From: Hyalangium ruber
GTDB lineage: Bacteria > Myxococcota > Myxococcia > Myxococcales > Myxococcaceae
NCBI RefSeq assembly: GCF_034259325.1
Contig: NZ_JAXIVS010000007.1
Location: forward strand, 62,001 to 126,000
Length of the DNA stretch: 64,000 bases
Direction of reading: 5' to 3'
Part shown: positions 53,751 to 62,630 of the stretch, piece after piece
How the letters are laid out: each line of letters starts with the position of its first letter
Position numbering within the stretch: position 1 is the stretch's first letter
Program-made: the position numbers and the translations under genes
Notes under the pieces: generated by a model
What the model was told of the DNA's origin: nothing
The model's input: only the letters and a program-made list of their open reading frames with translations
Database searches by the model: none

Positions 53751-55691
53751 CTACCGGGGCGGGGACACGGTCAGCACGGGCGGGGGGGTATAGGGCTGAT
53801 TGAGGCGGGGGGCGGGAGAGACCTCGTCCTCCTTCTTCAGCTCGAAGTACTTCTGGAGGATGGCCATGCCCGTGGGCGCCGCGTCCACGCCGCCGGTGCC
53901 GCCGTGCTCGTTGAGGACGATGACGGCGATCTCCGGGTTGTCGGCGGGCGCGAACCCGGCGAACCAGGCGTGGTGGCGGGCGAAGAAGTCCATCTGGTGG
54001 GTCTTCAGGCGCACCGCGCCGATGCGGGCCACCTGGGCGGTACCTGTCTTGCCCGCCACCTTCACGTCCTTGAGCCGTGAGCCAAAGGCGGTCCCACCCA
54101 CCTCGTTCACCGTGGCCACCAGTCCTTCGATCACCGCGCGTCGGTGGGCCTCGGGGATGCTCACCTCGCGCACCACCTGTGGCTCGAACGCCTCGAGCAG
54201 CTTGCCGTCGGGGCCCTCCAGCCGCTCCACCAGCTGCGGCTTGAGCAGGGAGCCGCCGTTGGCCAGGGCCGCATACAGCAGCGCCATCTGCAGCACGGTG
54301 ACGTTGTCGTCGCCCTGGCCGATGGAGCTGTTGAGCGCGAGTCCCTTGAAGTAGCCGCCGGGGGTGACGCGGTTGTGGTACTCGGTGGAGGGCATGATGC
54401 CGGGCACCTCCGCCATCACGCCCACGCCGGTGGGCTGTCCGAGACCCAGCGCCTCGCCCATCTCCGCGATGACGTCCAGCCCCAACGTGTCGGCGACCTT
54501 GTAGTACCAGACGTCGCAGGAGGACTTCATGGCCTGCACGCCGTCGCGTGGCCCGTGGCCGCGGTCCAGGTGACAACGCCAGACACGCGAGCCCAGCTTG
54601 TAGCCGCCCGGGCAGTTCACCACGGTGTGAGGACTGAACGCGCCGGACTTGAAGGCGGCGAGCGCGGTCACGACCTTGAAGATGGAGCCGGGGGGGTAGT
54701 GCTCGGCGGCCACCCGGTTGATCATCGGCTTCATCGGATCGCGCGCCAGGGAGGCCAGCTGCGCCGGGGTGATGCGGCCGGTGAGCAGGTTCGGGTCGAA
54801 GCCGGGGCGACTCACCAGGGCGCGGATGAAGCCGGTCTTCACGTCGATGGCCACCACCCCGCCGGCGATGCCAGGGAAGGACTGCTCGGCGGCCTCCTGC
54901 AGGCGCATGTCGAGGCTGAGCACCACGTTGGCGCCGGCGGTGGGAGGCGTGACGGCGTCCGTGCCCAGAATGCCGCTGAGCTCCTCGAGGGTCTGACCGC
55001 GCGCGTTCACCACCTCCTTGCGCACCCCGTCCGCGCCGCGCAGCTTGCCCTCGAAGTAGCGCTCCAGGCCTCGCCGCCCCACGTAGTCGCCCAGGGCGTA
55101 GCGGGCGCCCTCGCTGTTGAGCTTCTCGAGCTCGTCGGGGTTGATCTCGTTCATGTAGCCCAGCACGTGGCTGAGCACGGTGCCGGCGCGGTAGTTGCGG
55201 TGCGGCACGGGCACCACATCCACGCCGTCGAGCACGTCGCGGCGCGCGTTGAGCCGGTCATATTCATCGCGATCGAGATCGACCTTCACGGGCACGGGCT
55301 GGAAGGCCCCGTTGCGCCTGCCGGCCTTCACCGCCGCCTCCAGCTTGAGCCGCTGTGCCTCGTCCCAGCGCAGCAGCTCCGCGAGCTTGGGCAGCACCTT
55401 CTGCGAGCAGTCCAGGCAGAAGGCGGGGATGAGGAAGGCGTCGAAGGACGGACGGCTGTCCACGAGGATGGTGCCCCGGCGGTCCTTGATGACGCCACGG
55501 TCGGCGCGCAGCCGCACCTCCTTGACGAAGTTGGCCACGCTCTTGGCGGCGTACTCCTCGCCCTGGATGATCTGCAGCCGGTACAGCTGCATGGCCAGCA
55601 CGAACAGTCCCGCGATCAGGGCGAGGCCCAGGTAGAGGAAGTGGCGCTTGAGCTCGCGCCCCGATGTGGTCTGCCCGAGCGTCTGGCTCAC
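53751..55691 (-). CDS. mrdA: Penicillin-binding protein 2
   Basis: 646 residues. Transpeptidase for cell elongation. An N-terminal membrane helix (FLYLGLALIAGLFVLAMQLYRLQ), a PBP dimerisation domain, then the transpeptidase: active Ser in YPPGSIFKVVTALAAF (SxxK), SxN-like SSCDVW, and KTGTAQVA. A GTG at 55691 with TGAGGG upstream is chosen; a GTG 15 bases earlier is also possible. No rodA neighbour is seen on this side. C-terminus is Pro-rich. Confidence 0.92.
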   Translation of the reverse strand: MSQTLGQTTSGRELKRHFLYLGLALIAGLFVLAMQLYRLQIIQGEEYAAKSVANFVKEVRLRADRGVIKDRRGTILVDSRPSFDAFLIPAFCLDCSQKVLPKLAELLRWDEAQRLKLEAAVKAGRRNGAFQPVPVKVDLDRDEYDRLNARRDVLDGVDVVPVPHRNYRAGTVLSHVLGYMNEINPDELEKLNSEGARYALGDYVGRRGLERYFEGKLRGADGVRKEVVNARGQTLEELSGILGTDAVTPPTAGANVVLSLDMRLQEAAEQSFPGIAGGVVAIDVKTGFIRALVSRPGFDPNLLTGRITPAQLASLARDPMKPMINRVAAEHYPPGSIFKVVTALAAFKSGAFSPHTVVNCPGGYKLGSRVWRCHLDRGHGPRDGVQAMKSSCDVWYYKVADTLGLDVIAEMGEALGLGQPTGVGVMAEVPGIMPSTEYHNRVTPGGYFKGLALNSSIGQGDDNVTVLQMALLYAALANGGSLLKPQLVERLEGPDGKLLEAFEPQVVREVSIPEAHRRAVIEGLVATVNEVGGTAFGSRLKDVKVAGKTGTAQVARIGAVRLKTHQMDFFARHHAWFAGFAPADNPEIAVIVLNEHGGTGGVDAAPTGMAILQKYFELKKEDEVSPAPRLNQPYTPPPVLTVSPPR

Positions 55692-55778
55692 CGCGACAAC
55701 CCTCACTCGAGATTCGTACTGTCCACGAGCAACAGGATATCAAGGATAGGCTCACCGCTCGCCCATCGAGGAGGTTCC

Positions 55779-56003
55779 ATGCCCAGAAGACCCAGCCGTG
55801 ACGTGGAGAAGGCCTACCCCCGCAAGGAGTTCGTCGCCAAGCTGCGACGCCTGGCGGATGCCATCGAGGCGGAAAAATCCTTCACCATCCAAGTGGCCGG
55901 AGAACGGCTCCACATCCCCGCCGACGCGGTCTTCAACATCGAGCACGAGCGCGAGGGGGGCGTCGACGAGGTGGAGTTCCAACTTCGCTGGAAGCGGGAT
56001 TGA
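55779..56003 (+). CDS. Amphi-Trp domain protein
   Basis: 74 residues, ATG behind GAGGAGG. Sequence pattern of the amphi-Trp family: charged N-terminus, KLRRLADAIEAEKSFTIQVAGERLHIPADAVFNIEHE and closing EVEFQLRWKR. Function of the family is unknown. Divergent from mrdA. Confidence 0.82.
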   Translation: MPRRPSRDVEKAYPRKEFVAKLRRLADAIEAEKSFTIQVAGERLHIPADAVFNIEHEREGGVDEVEFQLRWKRD

Positions 56004-56103
56004 GACCAGGGGACGCGAACACAGGAAGCCTCTCCCAGCCTGCCTGGTGCGCGGCTCGCGCGGGATGCCCAGACATTGGGGACTCTCCGCCGGGAGGCTG
56101 GTC

Positions 56104-56952
56104 ATGCCTGAGGTTCGTTCCAAGGGAGCAAGCATCCACTACGAGGAGATGGGCCGCGAAGAGCCGGCACTGCTCCTCGTGCCTGGCTGGTGCTGTAGCC
56201 GCGCGGTCTTCGGCTCTCTCTCGACGCGCCTGAGCCCCCGGCACCGCGTACTCTCCATGGACCTTCGAGGCCATGGCCAGTCCGACGCGGGCTCCAGGGA
56301 CTTCACCAGCGACACCCTCGTCGAGGATTTGCTCGCGGTGGTGGAGGCCAGCGCGGCGCGGCAGGTGGTGCCCGTCGCCTTGTCCCATGCGGGGTGGTTT
56401 GCCATCGAGCTCCGGCGCCGGCTCGGGCAGCGAGTCCCTGGGTTGGTATTGCTTGACTGGATCGTCCTGGAACCGCCCCCGCCATTCCTCGCGGCGCTCA
56501 CGGGGCTGCAGTCCGAGTCCTGGCGGCAGAGCCGCGATGCACTCTTCGGCATGTGGTTGCAGGGCGTCGACTCGGAGGACATCTTCCGGTTCGTCCGCGA
56601 GGACATGGGCTCCTTCAGCGGGGAGATGTGGCAGCGAGCGGCCCGGGAGATCGCCAGCGGCTACAACCGGGACGGCTATCCGCTTCGTGCGCTCTCCGCC
56701 CTGACACCTCCGGTGCCGACGCTGCACGTGTATGCGCAGCCGGAGGATCCCGCCTACCTGATGGCGCAGCAGTCCTTCGCCGCTGAGCACCCGTGGTTCC
56801 ACGTCGCCCGGTTGAACGCGCGCAGCCACTTCCCCGCGCTGGAGGTGCCTGCGGAGGTGGCCGAGCACATCGAGCGCTTCCTGGCGCTCATCGACCGCTC
56901 CGCTTCACGCGACACCCAGGGGCCTTCCGCCCCCACGGAGGCCGGCGCCTGA
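56104..56952 (+). CDS. Alpha/beta-hydrolase of the cofactor-free quinolone 2,4-dioxygenase type (HOD/QDO/AqdC-like)
   Basis: 282 residues. It follows the 1H-3-hydroxy-4-oxoquinaldine 2,4-dioxygenase (HOD) family over its whole length: VPGWC with W29, LRGHGQSD, nucleophile-site ALSHAGW (S94), LLDWIVLEPPPPF with D118, W151 in FGMWLQGVD, EHPWFHVARL and H242 in SHFPALEVP. HOD uses S101, D126 and H251; spacings here are 24 and 124 against 25 and 125. HOD-like enzymes cut 3-hydroxy-4-quinolones, including the Pseudomonas signal PQS, with O2 and no cofactor. Substrate preference here is inferred. Confidence 0.8.
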   Translation: MPEVRSKGASIHYEEMGREEPALLLVPGWCCSRAVFGSLSTRLSPRHRVLSMDLRGHGQSDAGSRDFTSDTLVEDLLAVVEASAARQVVPVALSHAGWFAIELRRRLGQRVPGLVLLDWIVLEPPPPFLAALTGLQSESWRQSRDALFGMWLQGVDSEDIFRFVREDMGSFSGEMWQRAAREIASGYNRDGYPLRALSALTPPVPTLHVYAQPEDPAYLMAQQSFAAEHPWFHVARLNARSHFPALEVPAEVAEHIERFLALIDRSASRDTQGPSAPTEAGA

Positions 56953-56956
56953 GCGC

Positions 56957-57928
56957 TCACGCCACCTTGGACGCCTGCGTCGCCTGAGCCGCCGCCTCCA
57001 GCCGCCCACAGGGGCGACGGAACGCACAGCGCACGCAGGAGGACAGCTCCTGCGTCATCGGAAACGCCGAGGCGTCCTGGGGCGTGTTGGTGGCCACGTC
57101 CTTGAGCATCCCGCGCATGCGCGCCACGCTCTCGGTGAAGCGCCCCTTGAAGGACTCCAGCGACGCCAAGTCCACGTGGACGTCCTGCTCCAGCCCCGCG
57201 TTGAGGTACACGAGCGAGGCGCGCACCTTGTCCAACGGGAACTTGTAGCGCTGCGCCACGTAGAGCGCGTAGCCCAGCACCTGCTCGTCGTACCCCTCGC
57301 GCGCCTTGCCCGTCTTCCAGTCCACCACCACCGGCGCGCCCGTCTCGTCCAGGTAGGCGAAGTCCGGGATGGCGAACACCTTCACCCCATCCATCGTGAA
57401 GTGGGAGAAGTCGAAGCCGGCATCCACCTCCAGCCACTGCGCCGGCTTGAGCGAGCGCGCCAGCGCCGGCCACCGCGAGGAGAAGAACCACGCGAGCGCC
57501 GCGCGCACCGTCTCCCAGTTCTGCTTCCAGGCCTCGTCCGCCACGGCCTCGGCGTACTCGTGCTCCACCAGCCCGGTGAAGCCCTTACGGTACTTCTGCG
57601 TCCAGAACGCCTTCTTCTGCGAGTGCCGGAAGTCGTCCTGCATCTGCTTGCGCGCCCGGGCCTCCACCGCCGCCGCGTCCACCGCGCGCCCGGCCCGCAC
57701 GTCCAACAGCACGTCGCGGATGCTCTCATGCACCACGCTGCCCGCCCACGTGTAGCGGTTGCTCAGCTTCTTGAGCACGTACAGCTCGCGCACGTCCTTC
57801 GGCGCCTCCGCCTCCCACCCGCCCCACGAGCCGTAGTAGTAGAGGTAGTACGACTTGAGGCATTCGTTGAACTTCTCGTGGCGACTCTTGGACCAGGAGA
57901 AGTCGTTGGTAAGGGTGTTGCGCCGCAT
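56957..57928 (-). CDS. PD-(D/E)XK nuclease with four-Cys iron-sulfur site (RecB/Cas4-like)
   Basis: 323 residues. Nuclease core: PDFAYLDE (D189), VVVDWKTGKA (D203 and K205), then a QxxxY-type motif EQVLGYALYV. Cys23 and the late C298-x2-C301-x5-C307 reproduce the iron-sulfur staple of Cas4, AddB and other RecB-family nucleases. N-terminal SWSKSRHEKFNECLKSYYLYYYG is a typical entry. No CRISPR array or AddA is near; likely a DNA-repair exonuclease. Confidence 0.87.
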   Translation of the reverse strand: MRRNTLTNDFSWSKSRHEKFNECLKSYYLYYYGSWGGWEAEAPKDVRELYVLKKLSNRYTWAGSVVHESIRDVLLDVRAGRAVDAAAVEARARKQMQDDFRHSQKKAFWTQKYRKGFTGLVEHEYAEAVADEAWKQNWETVRAALAWFFSSRWPALARSLKPAQWLEVDAGFDFSHFTMDGVKVFAIPDFAYLDETGAPVVVDWKTGKAREGYDEQVLGYALYVAQRYKFPLDKVRASLVYLNAGLEQDVHVDLASLESFKGRFTESVARMRGMLKDVATNTPQDASAFPMTQELSSCVRCAFRRPCGRLEAAAQATQASKVA

Positions 57929-58155
57929 GGAGTGCGCGCATCCTAAGCCCGCGCACGTCCGGCCAGAAAGGGGGCAGGCAGGGAAACGAGCGAATCCTTC
58001 AGGCTAGCGCCGCCCTCCCACATCCGACCTGGCAGGTGACGCGCCTCCGAGGTGCCCTTGCTTTCACGGGGTGTGCGTCTCGTACCTGGGTACAGGGCTT
58101 ACAAGTTTGGGAGCGCTCCCTACCTTGGAGGCGCAGTCTTCACCCGGGAGGCCGA

Positions 58156-58359
58156 ATGGCCGCAAAGAAGAAGAGCAGCAGTGCCCGCAAGGGTGGCGCC
58201 GCGACCAAGAACCCGCGCCAGTACAAAGCCCTCAAGCGCAAGGGCATGCCCAAGGCCCGCGCCGCGAAGATCGCCAACGCCGGCAAGTCGGCCAGCCGCA
58301 AGGGCGGCAAGAAGGGCGGGGCTCGCAGCAAGTCCACCAGCCGCTCCAGCAAGAAGTAG
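58156..58359 (+). CDS. Small Lys-rich protein with DUF7218-like core
   Basis: 67 residues. The central NPRQYKALKRKGMPKARAAKIANA fits the DUF7218 core as I recall it; the rest is Lys/Ser/Gly-rich, histone-H1-like. Probably a nucleoid or RNA-binding protein. ATG at 58156 after CCCGGGAGG. Two palindromes (GTACC-TG-GGTAC at 58082-58093; GGGAGC/GCTCCC at 58109-58120) lie upstream. Confidence 0.78.
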   Translation: MAAKKKSSSARKGGAATKNPRQYKALKRKGMPKARAAKIANAGKSASRKGGKKGGARSKSTSRSSKK

Positions 58360-58445
58360 CCAAAGCCCCACACCCGGTTCCACAGAGCAGCTCCGCCAGC
58401 ACGCGGCCTCGGGAGTTCATATCCATACTCCTGAGGAGGAGTGTC

Positions 58446-59165
58446 ATGCGTGCTGCACGTGGACTGTGGGTCATCGCGATCGGCATCCTCGCCGGCTGCA
58501 TCCCGGAGGCCCGCCTCCAACCGCTGCCCGAGGCCCGATCGCTCGCGGGGGAGCCGAGCGCCGCCGTCGCGGAGTCCTTTGGAGTCCGGCTCATCGCCGA
58601 TGGAGCCTCTTGGAAGGGCCGCCCCGGCAACCTCGAGCGCCGCCTGACGCCCGTCGAGGTGCGCCTGGAGAATCACAGCGGCCGCCCGCTGAAGATCCAG
58701 TACGAGTTCTTCGACATCGAAGGAGCGTCTCGCTTCCACTATGCCGCCATTCCGCCCACGAGCCTGGATGAGGCCACGGCGGACAGCACTCCGGTCTGCA
58801 CGGCCTCGCGCCCGGCCTGGGGAATGAGCCTCGCCTGGGGGACGCACCGCCCTTGGGGCTGGCGCCGCTGGGGAGGCTACGGCCCGTGGGGCCCTGGATG
58901 GTCCAGTCCCTTCTATGACCCGTTCTACGATCCCTTCTATCGACCGTACGTGCAGTGCGAGGAGCCGCTGCCCACACAGGACATGCTGGATCGGGCCCTT
59001 CCAGAGGGAACCTTGGAGAACGGCGGCATCATCTCCGGCTTCCTCTACTTCCAGGGGGTCGCCGAGCGGGAGCGGCAGGTGACGCTCGTGGCCCGCCTGG
59101 TGGATGCGCGCACGGGAGAGCCGGTGGGGACACTGAGCATCCCGTTCCAGGTCCACACCGGCTAG
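58446..59165 (+). CDS. Lipoprotein with aromatic Gly/Trp/Tyr-Pro-rich centre
   Basis: 239 residues, lipobox ILAGC. A first domain (45-110, SFGVRLIADGASWKG and VEVRLENHSGRPLKIQYEF) is a beta-sandwich of the kind seen in YcfL-like lipoproteins. Residues about 123-172 are very rich in Gly, Trp, Pro and Tyr with a tandem SPFYDPFYDPFYRPY. The final domain resumes beta structure (ISGFLYFQG). Possibly outer-membrane surface protein. Unknown function. Confidence 0.75.
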   Translation: MRAARGLWVIAIGILAGCIPEARLQPLPEARSLAGEPSAAVAESFGVRLIADGASWKGRPGNLERRLTPVEVRLENHSGRPLKIQYEFFDIEGASRFHYAAIPPTSLDEATADSTPVCTASRPAWGMSLAWGTHRPWGWRRWGGYGPWGPGWSSPFYDPFYDPFYRPYVQCEEPLPTQDMLDRALPEGTLENGGIISGFLYFQGVAERERQVTLVARLVDARTGEPVGTLSIPFQVHTG

Positions 59166-59226
59166 AAGGCGGTCGCGGGGAAAGTCGCTTCGCCCCGGAC
59201 TACCAACCAGGTAAGGTGCGCGCCGC

Positions 59227-60042
59227 ATGACCCAAGGAGCCTTCGCAGGGCGAGTGGTCCTCATCACCGGCGCTTCGAGCGGCATCGGCCGGGCGGCAGC
59301 CCGCGCGTACGCGGCACAAGGCGCGCACATCCTCCTCGCCGCCCGGCGCGAGGAGCCGCTCCGGGAGGCGGCGCTGGAGGTCGAGGCCTTCGGCGTCCGG
59401 GCACTGCCGGTGCGCTGTGACATCACCCAGCCGGAGGACGTGGAGCGGCTGATGCGCGAGGCGCAGGCCGCCTTCGGGGGGTTGGACGTCCTCATCAACA
59501 ACGCGGGCGTCGGGCTGTTCGGTCCGGTGGAGGCCATCTCCGAGGAGCAGCTTCGCCAGGTGTTCGAGGTGAACTTCTTCGCCCTGGTCCGGGTGACGCG
59601 CGCCGCCCTGCCCCTGCTGCGCCAGCGCCCGGGCGGGCAGATCGTCAACGTGAGCTCGGTGCTCGGCCACCGAGGGCTGCCGCTGCTGGGGGGCTACGGC
59701 GCGGCCAAGGCGGCGGTGAACGCGCTCACCGAGTCGCTGCGCGCGGAGCTGGCCGCCGAGAGGATCTCCGTGCTGCTCGTCTCCCCGGGCTTCACCGAGA
59801 CGGAGTTCCGCCAGACGCGGCTCCATGCCGAGGGCTGGCGGCAGAGCCCTCCCCCGCTCAAGCAGATGAGCGCCGATGAAGTGGCCAAGGCGATGGTGCG
59901 GGCCAGCCGGCGCCACCACCGCGACACCGTCCTCACCCTGCCCGGGCGCCTCATGGTGCTCGCCAACCGGCTCGCCCCGAGCCTCTTCGACCGCGTCGCG
60001 CGCCGCATGGTCACCCGGATGGCCAAGCGCCCGGAGCCATGA
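59227..60042 (+). CDS. Short-chain dehydrogenase/reductase
   Basis: 271 residues: TGASSGIGRAAARAYAAQG, INNAGVGLFG, catalytic Ser in VSSVLG and YGAAKAAVNALTESL with the Tyr-x3-Lys. C-terminal helix basic. Overlaps the mutY start by four bases (ATGA), so translation is coupled, though a functional link is not evident. Confidence 0.9.
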   Translation: MTQGAFAGRVVLITGASSGIGRAAARAYAAQGAHILLAARREEPLREAALEVEAFGVRALPVRCDITQPEDVERLMREAQAAFGGLDVLINNAGVGLFGPVEAISEEQLRQVFEVNFFALVRVTRAALPLLRQRPGGQIVNVSSVLGHRGLPLLGGYGAAKAAVNALTESLRAELAAERISVLLVSPGFTETEFRQTRLHAEGWRQSPPPLKQMSADEVAKAMVRASRRHHRDTVLTLPGRLMVLANRLAPSLFDRVARRMVTRMAKRPEP

Positions 60043-61163
60043 GCAAACGCACCTCTCCCGCCCTCGCCTCCCACGTCCCGGAAGCACAGAGGCTCTCCAC
60101 CATTCGCGGACCGCTGCTGGCCTGGTACGACCGCGAGCGTCGGGATCTTCCCTGGCGCCGCACTCGGGACGCCTACGCCATCTGGCTCAGCGAGGTGATG
60201 CTGCAGCAGACGCAGGTGTCCACCGTCATCCCCTACTGGGAACGGTTCCTCGCGCGCTTTCCCACGGTGGAGGCGCTGGCCCAGGCGCCACTGGAGGAGG
60301 TGCTCACCGGGTGGAAGGGGCTCGGCTACTACTCTCGCGCGCGCAACCTGCACCGCGCCGCCCAGGAGGTGGTGGCCCGCTTCGGCGGCCGGCTGCCCTC
60401 CACGGCGGAGGAGCTGCTCACCCTGCCCGGCTTCGGCCGCTACACGGCGGGCGCCGTGGCCTCCATCGCGTTTGGAGAGCAGGCCCCCCTGGTGGACGGC
60501 AACGTGGCGCGCGTGCTCTCCCGCCTCTTCGAGGTGGAGGGACTTCCCGGAGACCGGGCGCGCGAGGCCCGCCTTTGGGAATTGGCCCGCGCGTTGGTAC
60601 AGGGCGAGCGTCCGGGAGACTTCAACCAGGCCCTCATGGAGCACGGGGCCACCGTGTGCCGGCCGGAGAGCCCCCTGTGCCTGCTGTGTCCGGTACGCAC
60701 CGCCTGCGGGGCCTTCAAGCGCGGCCGCGTGGACGAGCTGCCCCCCGCCAAGGTCCGCGCCCCTCCCAAGCGCCTGACGCTCGTACTCGCCGTGTGGCCC
60801 CATGAGGACGCGCTGCTGTTCGCCCGACGCGCGGAGAAGGGGCTCTTCGGCGGCCTGTGGGAGCTCCCCGCCGCCGAGGTGGAACCTGAGGCCGAGCACA
60901 CCGTGGCCGCCGAGAGCCTCTCGAAAGCACTGGGAGTCCAGGTGGCCCCCGAGGCCGAGCTGGGAACGGTGCGGCGCCAGCTCACCCACCGCGCCCTCAC
61001 CCTGAGGCTGTTGCGCGTCTCTGGCCCCCGGCGCCCCTCCCGCGCTCCGGCCTTCCACGAGCTGCGCTGGTGTACCCCTGATCAGGCCGCCGGACTGGGC
61101 ATGAGCACTGCCATGCTGCGCGCCCTGGAGGCCGCGCTCGCCGCCGGTGTGCTCGGCCGCTGA
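60039..61163 (+). CDS. mutY: A/G-specific adenine glycosylase
   Basis: 374 residues. Removes A opposite 8-oxoG. The helix-hairpin-helix glycosylase domain carries the catalytic Glu in LSEVMLQQTQVSTVIPYW and Asp in VDGNVARV; the [4Fe-4S] loop is C-x6-C-x2-C-x5-C (CRPESPLCLLCPVRTAC). The C-terminal NUDIX-like 8-oxoG domain starts about 245. Coupled to the SDR gene upstream. Confidence 0.95.
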   Translation: MSKRTSPALASHVPEAQRLSTIRGPLLAWYDRERRDLPWRRTRDAYAIWLSEVMLQQTQVSTVIPYWERFLARFPTVEALAQAPLEEVLTGWKGLGYYSRARNLHRAAQEVVARFGGRLPSTAEELLTLPGFGRYTAGAVASIAFGEQAPLVDGNVARVLSRLFEVEGLPGDRAREARLWELARALVQGERPGDFNQALMEHGATVCRPESPLCLLCPVRTACGAFKRGRVDELPPAKVRAPPKRLTLVLAVWPHEDALLFARRAEKGLFGGLWELPAAEVEPEAEHTVAAESLSKALGVQVAPEAELGTVRRQLTHRALTLRLLRVSGPRRPSRAPAFHELRWCTPDQAAGLGMSTAMLRALEAALAAGVLGR

Positions 61164-61313
61164 GCGGGCCACCGTCCTGCTCAATGTGTTCCGGTAAACA
61201 CCCTGTCGCCGGCCGTGTTCAGCCGAGGACGACTGCACTCAGGTGCTATTCGCACAGCCGGCACGTTCGACGGATCTTCCCCCGGCTGTTTTCCCCACTC
61301 CTACGGAGAACCC

Positions 61314-61529
61314 ATGGCCCGCAACACCGCCAAAGCCTCGGCCACGCCCGAGAAGACGACCGCCAAGGCCCCGCAGACGCCGGAGCCCGCTCCCGCGCGC
61401 AATGGCCCCAGCCATGAGCAGATCGCTCGCCGCGCCTATGAAATCTTCCTCGCGCGCGGCGGCGTGCCCGGCAACGAGACGCAGGACTGGTTCCAGGCCG
61501 AGCGCGAGCTGCGGCTCGGCCGCCAGTAG
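61314..61529 (+). CDS. DUF2934 protein
   Basis: 71 residues: an Ala/Thr/Lys/Pro-rich N-terminus then the DUF2934 core HEQIARRAYEIFLARGGVPGNETQDWFQAERELR. The family has no known function and is common in proteobacteria and myxobacteria. ATG at 61314 with CGGAGA upstream. It lies 150 bases after mutY and convergent with the MetE/UroD-like gene. Confidence 0.85.
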   Translation: MARNTAKASATPEKTTAKAPQTPEPAPARNGPSHEQIARRAYEIFLARGGVPGNETQDWFQAERELRLGRQ

Positions 61530-61535
61530 CCGGCG

Positions 61536-62621
61536 TCAGATGACGTAGAACTCGGGGCCGCGCTCGGTGTCGAGCGTCTCGTGCAGGAGCCGCTGCGCGC
61601 CCCGGAGTTCCCCCAGGATGCGCTCGGCGTCGGTGACCGAGCGCATTGCCAGCCCGCACGCGGGCGTGAGCAGCACGTGTGAGAGCACCTTCGTGAAGCT
61701 CCACCCCGGCGGCAGCGCCGCCTTGAACGAGGCCTCGATCGACTCGGCGAGCTCCTCCACGTTGTACGTGGAGCTGAGGTCCGTGGGGATGATGCCCAGG
61801 CACAGCGTGGCCCCCGCCTCCAGGAAGCGGTTGAGCGCCACGGTCTCCTCCAGCACCGCGTCCAGGGACAGGCGCACGTCCAGGGACAGCAGATCCGGCT
61901 GCACATCCAGCAGCGCGGCCCAGTCCGTGTTGCCGCAGCAGTGGATGCCCACCAGGGCGCCCTCGCGCCGCAGCGCCAGCACCAGCAGCTTCAGCTCCTG
62001 CAGCGCCAGCAGGTGGCGCGGCTGCGAGCGCTGGAAGGCGTAGAGCCCCGGCTCGTCCAGGAAGAAGATGGGCGTGGTGTTCGCGCGGCGCAGCGCCTTC
62101 ACCATGGCCAGCGTGCGCGCCATCACCAGCCGGTACATGGCCTGATCCAGCCCCGGCACGTCCAGCGCCGCCGTTCCGTCACTGGTGCGCGCCACCGAGC
62201 GCACGGTGAAGGGACCCGCGAGGTGCGCCTTGGCGAGCGCGAGCTTGCGGTTCTCCACCTCCCACAAGAAGGGCCTCCAGGCGCGGCAGCCCTCCAGCGT
62301 CGGCTCGAAGGCCTCGAGCTGCCCGGAGGCCAGCGCCTCCTCCAGCCGGGCCTCGAAGGCCGCTCGCCCCGCCTCCCACTCGGCGAGGTTTACCGTACAC
62401 ATCCCCTCCTCGTCGTAGTGCAGACCCGGCAGCCCCTCGAGGGCCGCCGGAATCATGAACTCGGAGGGGTGGCGCAGCGGCAGCTGCGGCAGGAAGGGGA
62501 TGTCCAGCGCCAGCGCGGCCTGGAGTCCCAGCTCCACCTGCGTGTGGGGCAGGCTCCCAATGCCCGTGGTGGCGCAAGGAGGAATCAGCTGAACGGCACG
62601 GCGGATGTTCGGCGCGCTCAT
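61536..62621 (-). CDS. MetE/UroD-superfamily protein next to metH
   Basis: 361 residues, single TIM-barrel of the methionine synthase II / uroporphyrinogen decarboxylase superfamily. Start ATTGIGSLPHTQ matches the family opening (GSLPH). Likely zinc ligands HxC in GIHCCGNTDW and Cys in LTPACGLAM; the Glu normally between them is Asp (LSLDVRL). The MetE catalytic His is not obvious. Lies 9 bases after the metH stop, same strand. It may transfer methyl groups from a corrinoid protein (as core-MetE does), but this is inference. Confidence 0.75.
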   Translation of the reverse strand: MSAPNIRRAVQLIPPCATTGIGSLPHTQVELGLQAALALDIPFLPQLPLRHPSEFMIPAALEGLPGLHYDEEGMCTVNLAEWEAGRAAFEARLEEALASGQLEAFEPTLEGCRAWRPFLWEVENRKLALAKAHLAGPFTVRSVARTSDGTAALDVPGLDQAMYRLVMARTLAMVKALRRANTTPIFFLDEPGLYAFQRSQPRHLLALQELKLLVLALRREGALVGIHCCGNTDWAALLDVQPDLLSLDVRLSLDAVLEETVALNRFLEAGATLCLGIIPTDLSSTYNVEELAESIEASFKAALPPGWSFTKVLSHVLLTPACGLAMRSVTDAERILGELRGAQRLLHETLDTERGPEFYVI

Positions 62622-62630
62622 GGGTTCACT

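Noticed and set aside
58033-58062. Second sigma-54 promoter before the small Lys-rich gene (TGGCAGGTGACGCGCC or GGTGCCCTTGCT)
   Set aside because: The first lacks the TT before GC, the second has the wrong spacing between GG and GC.
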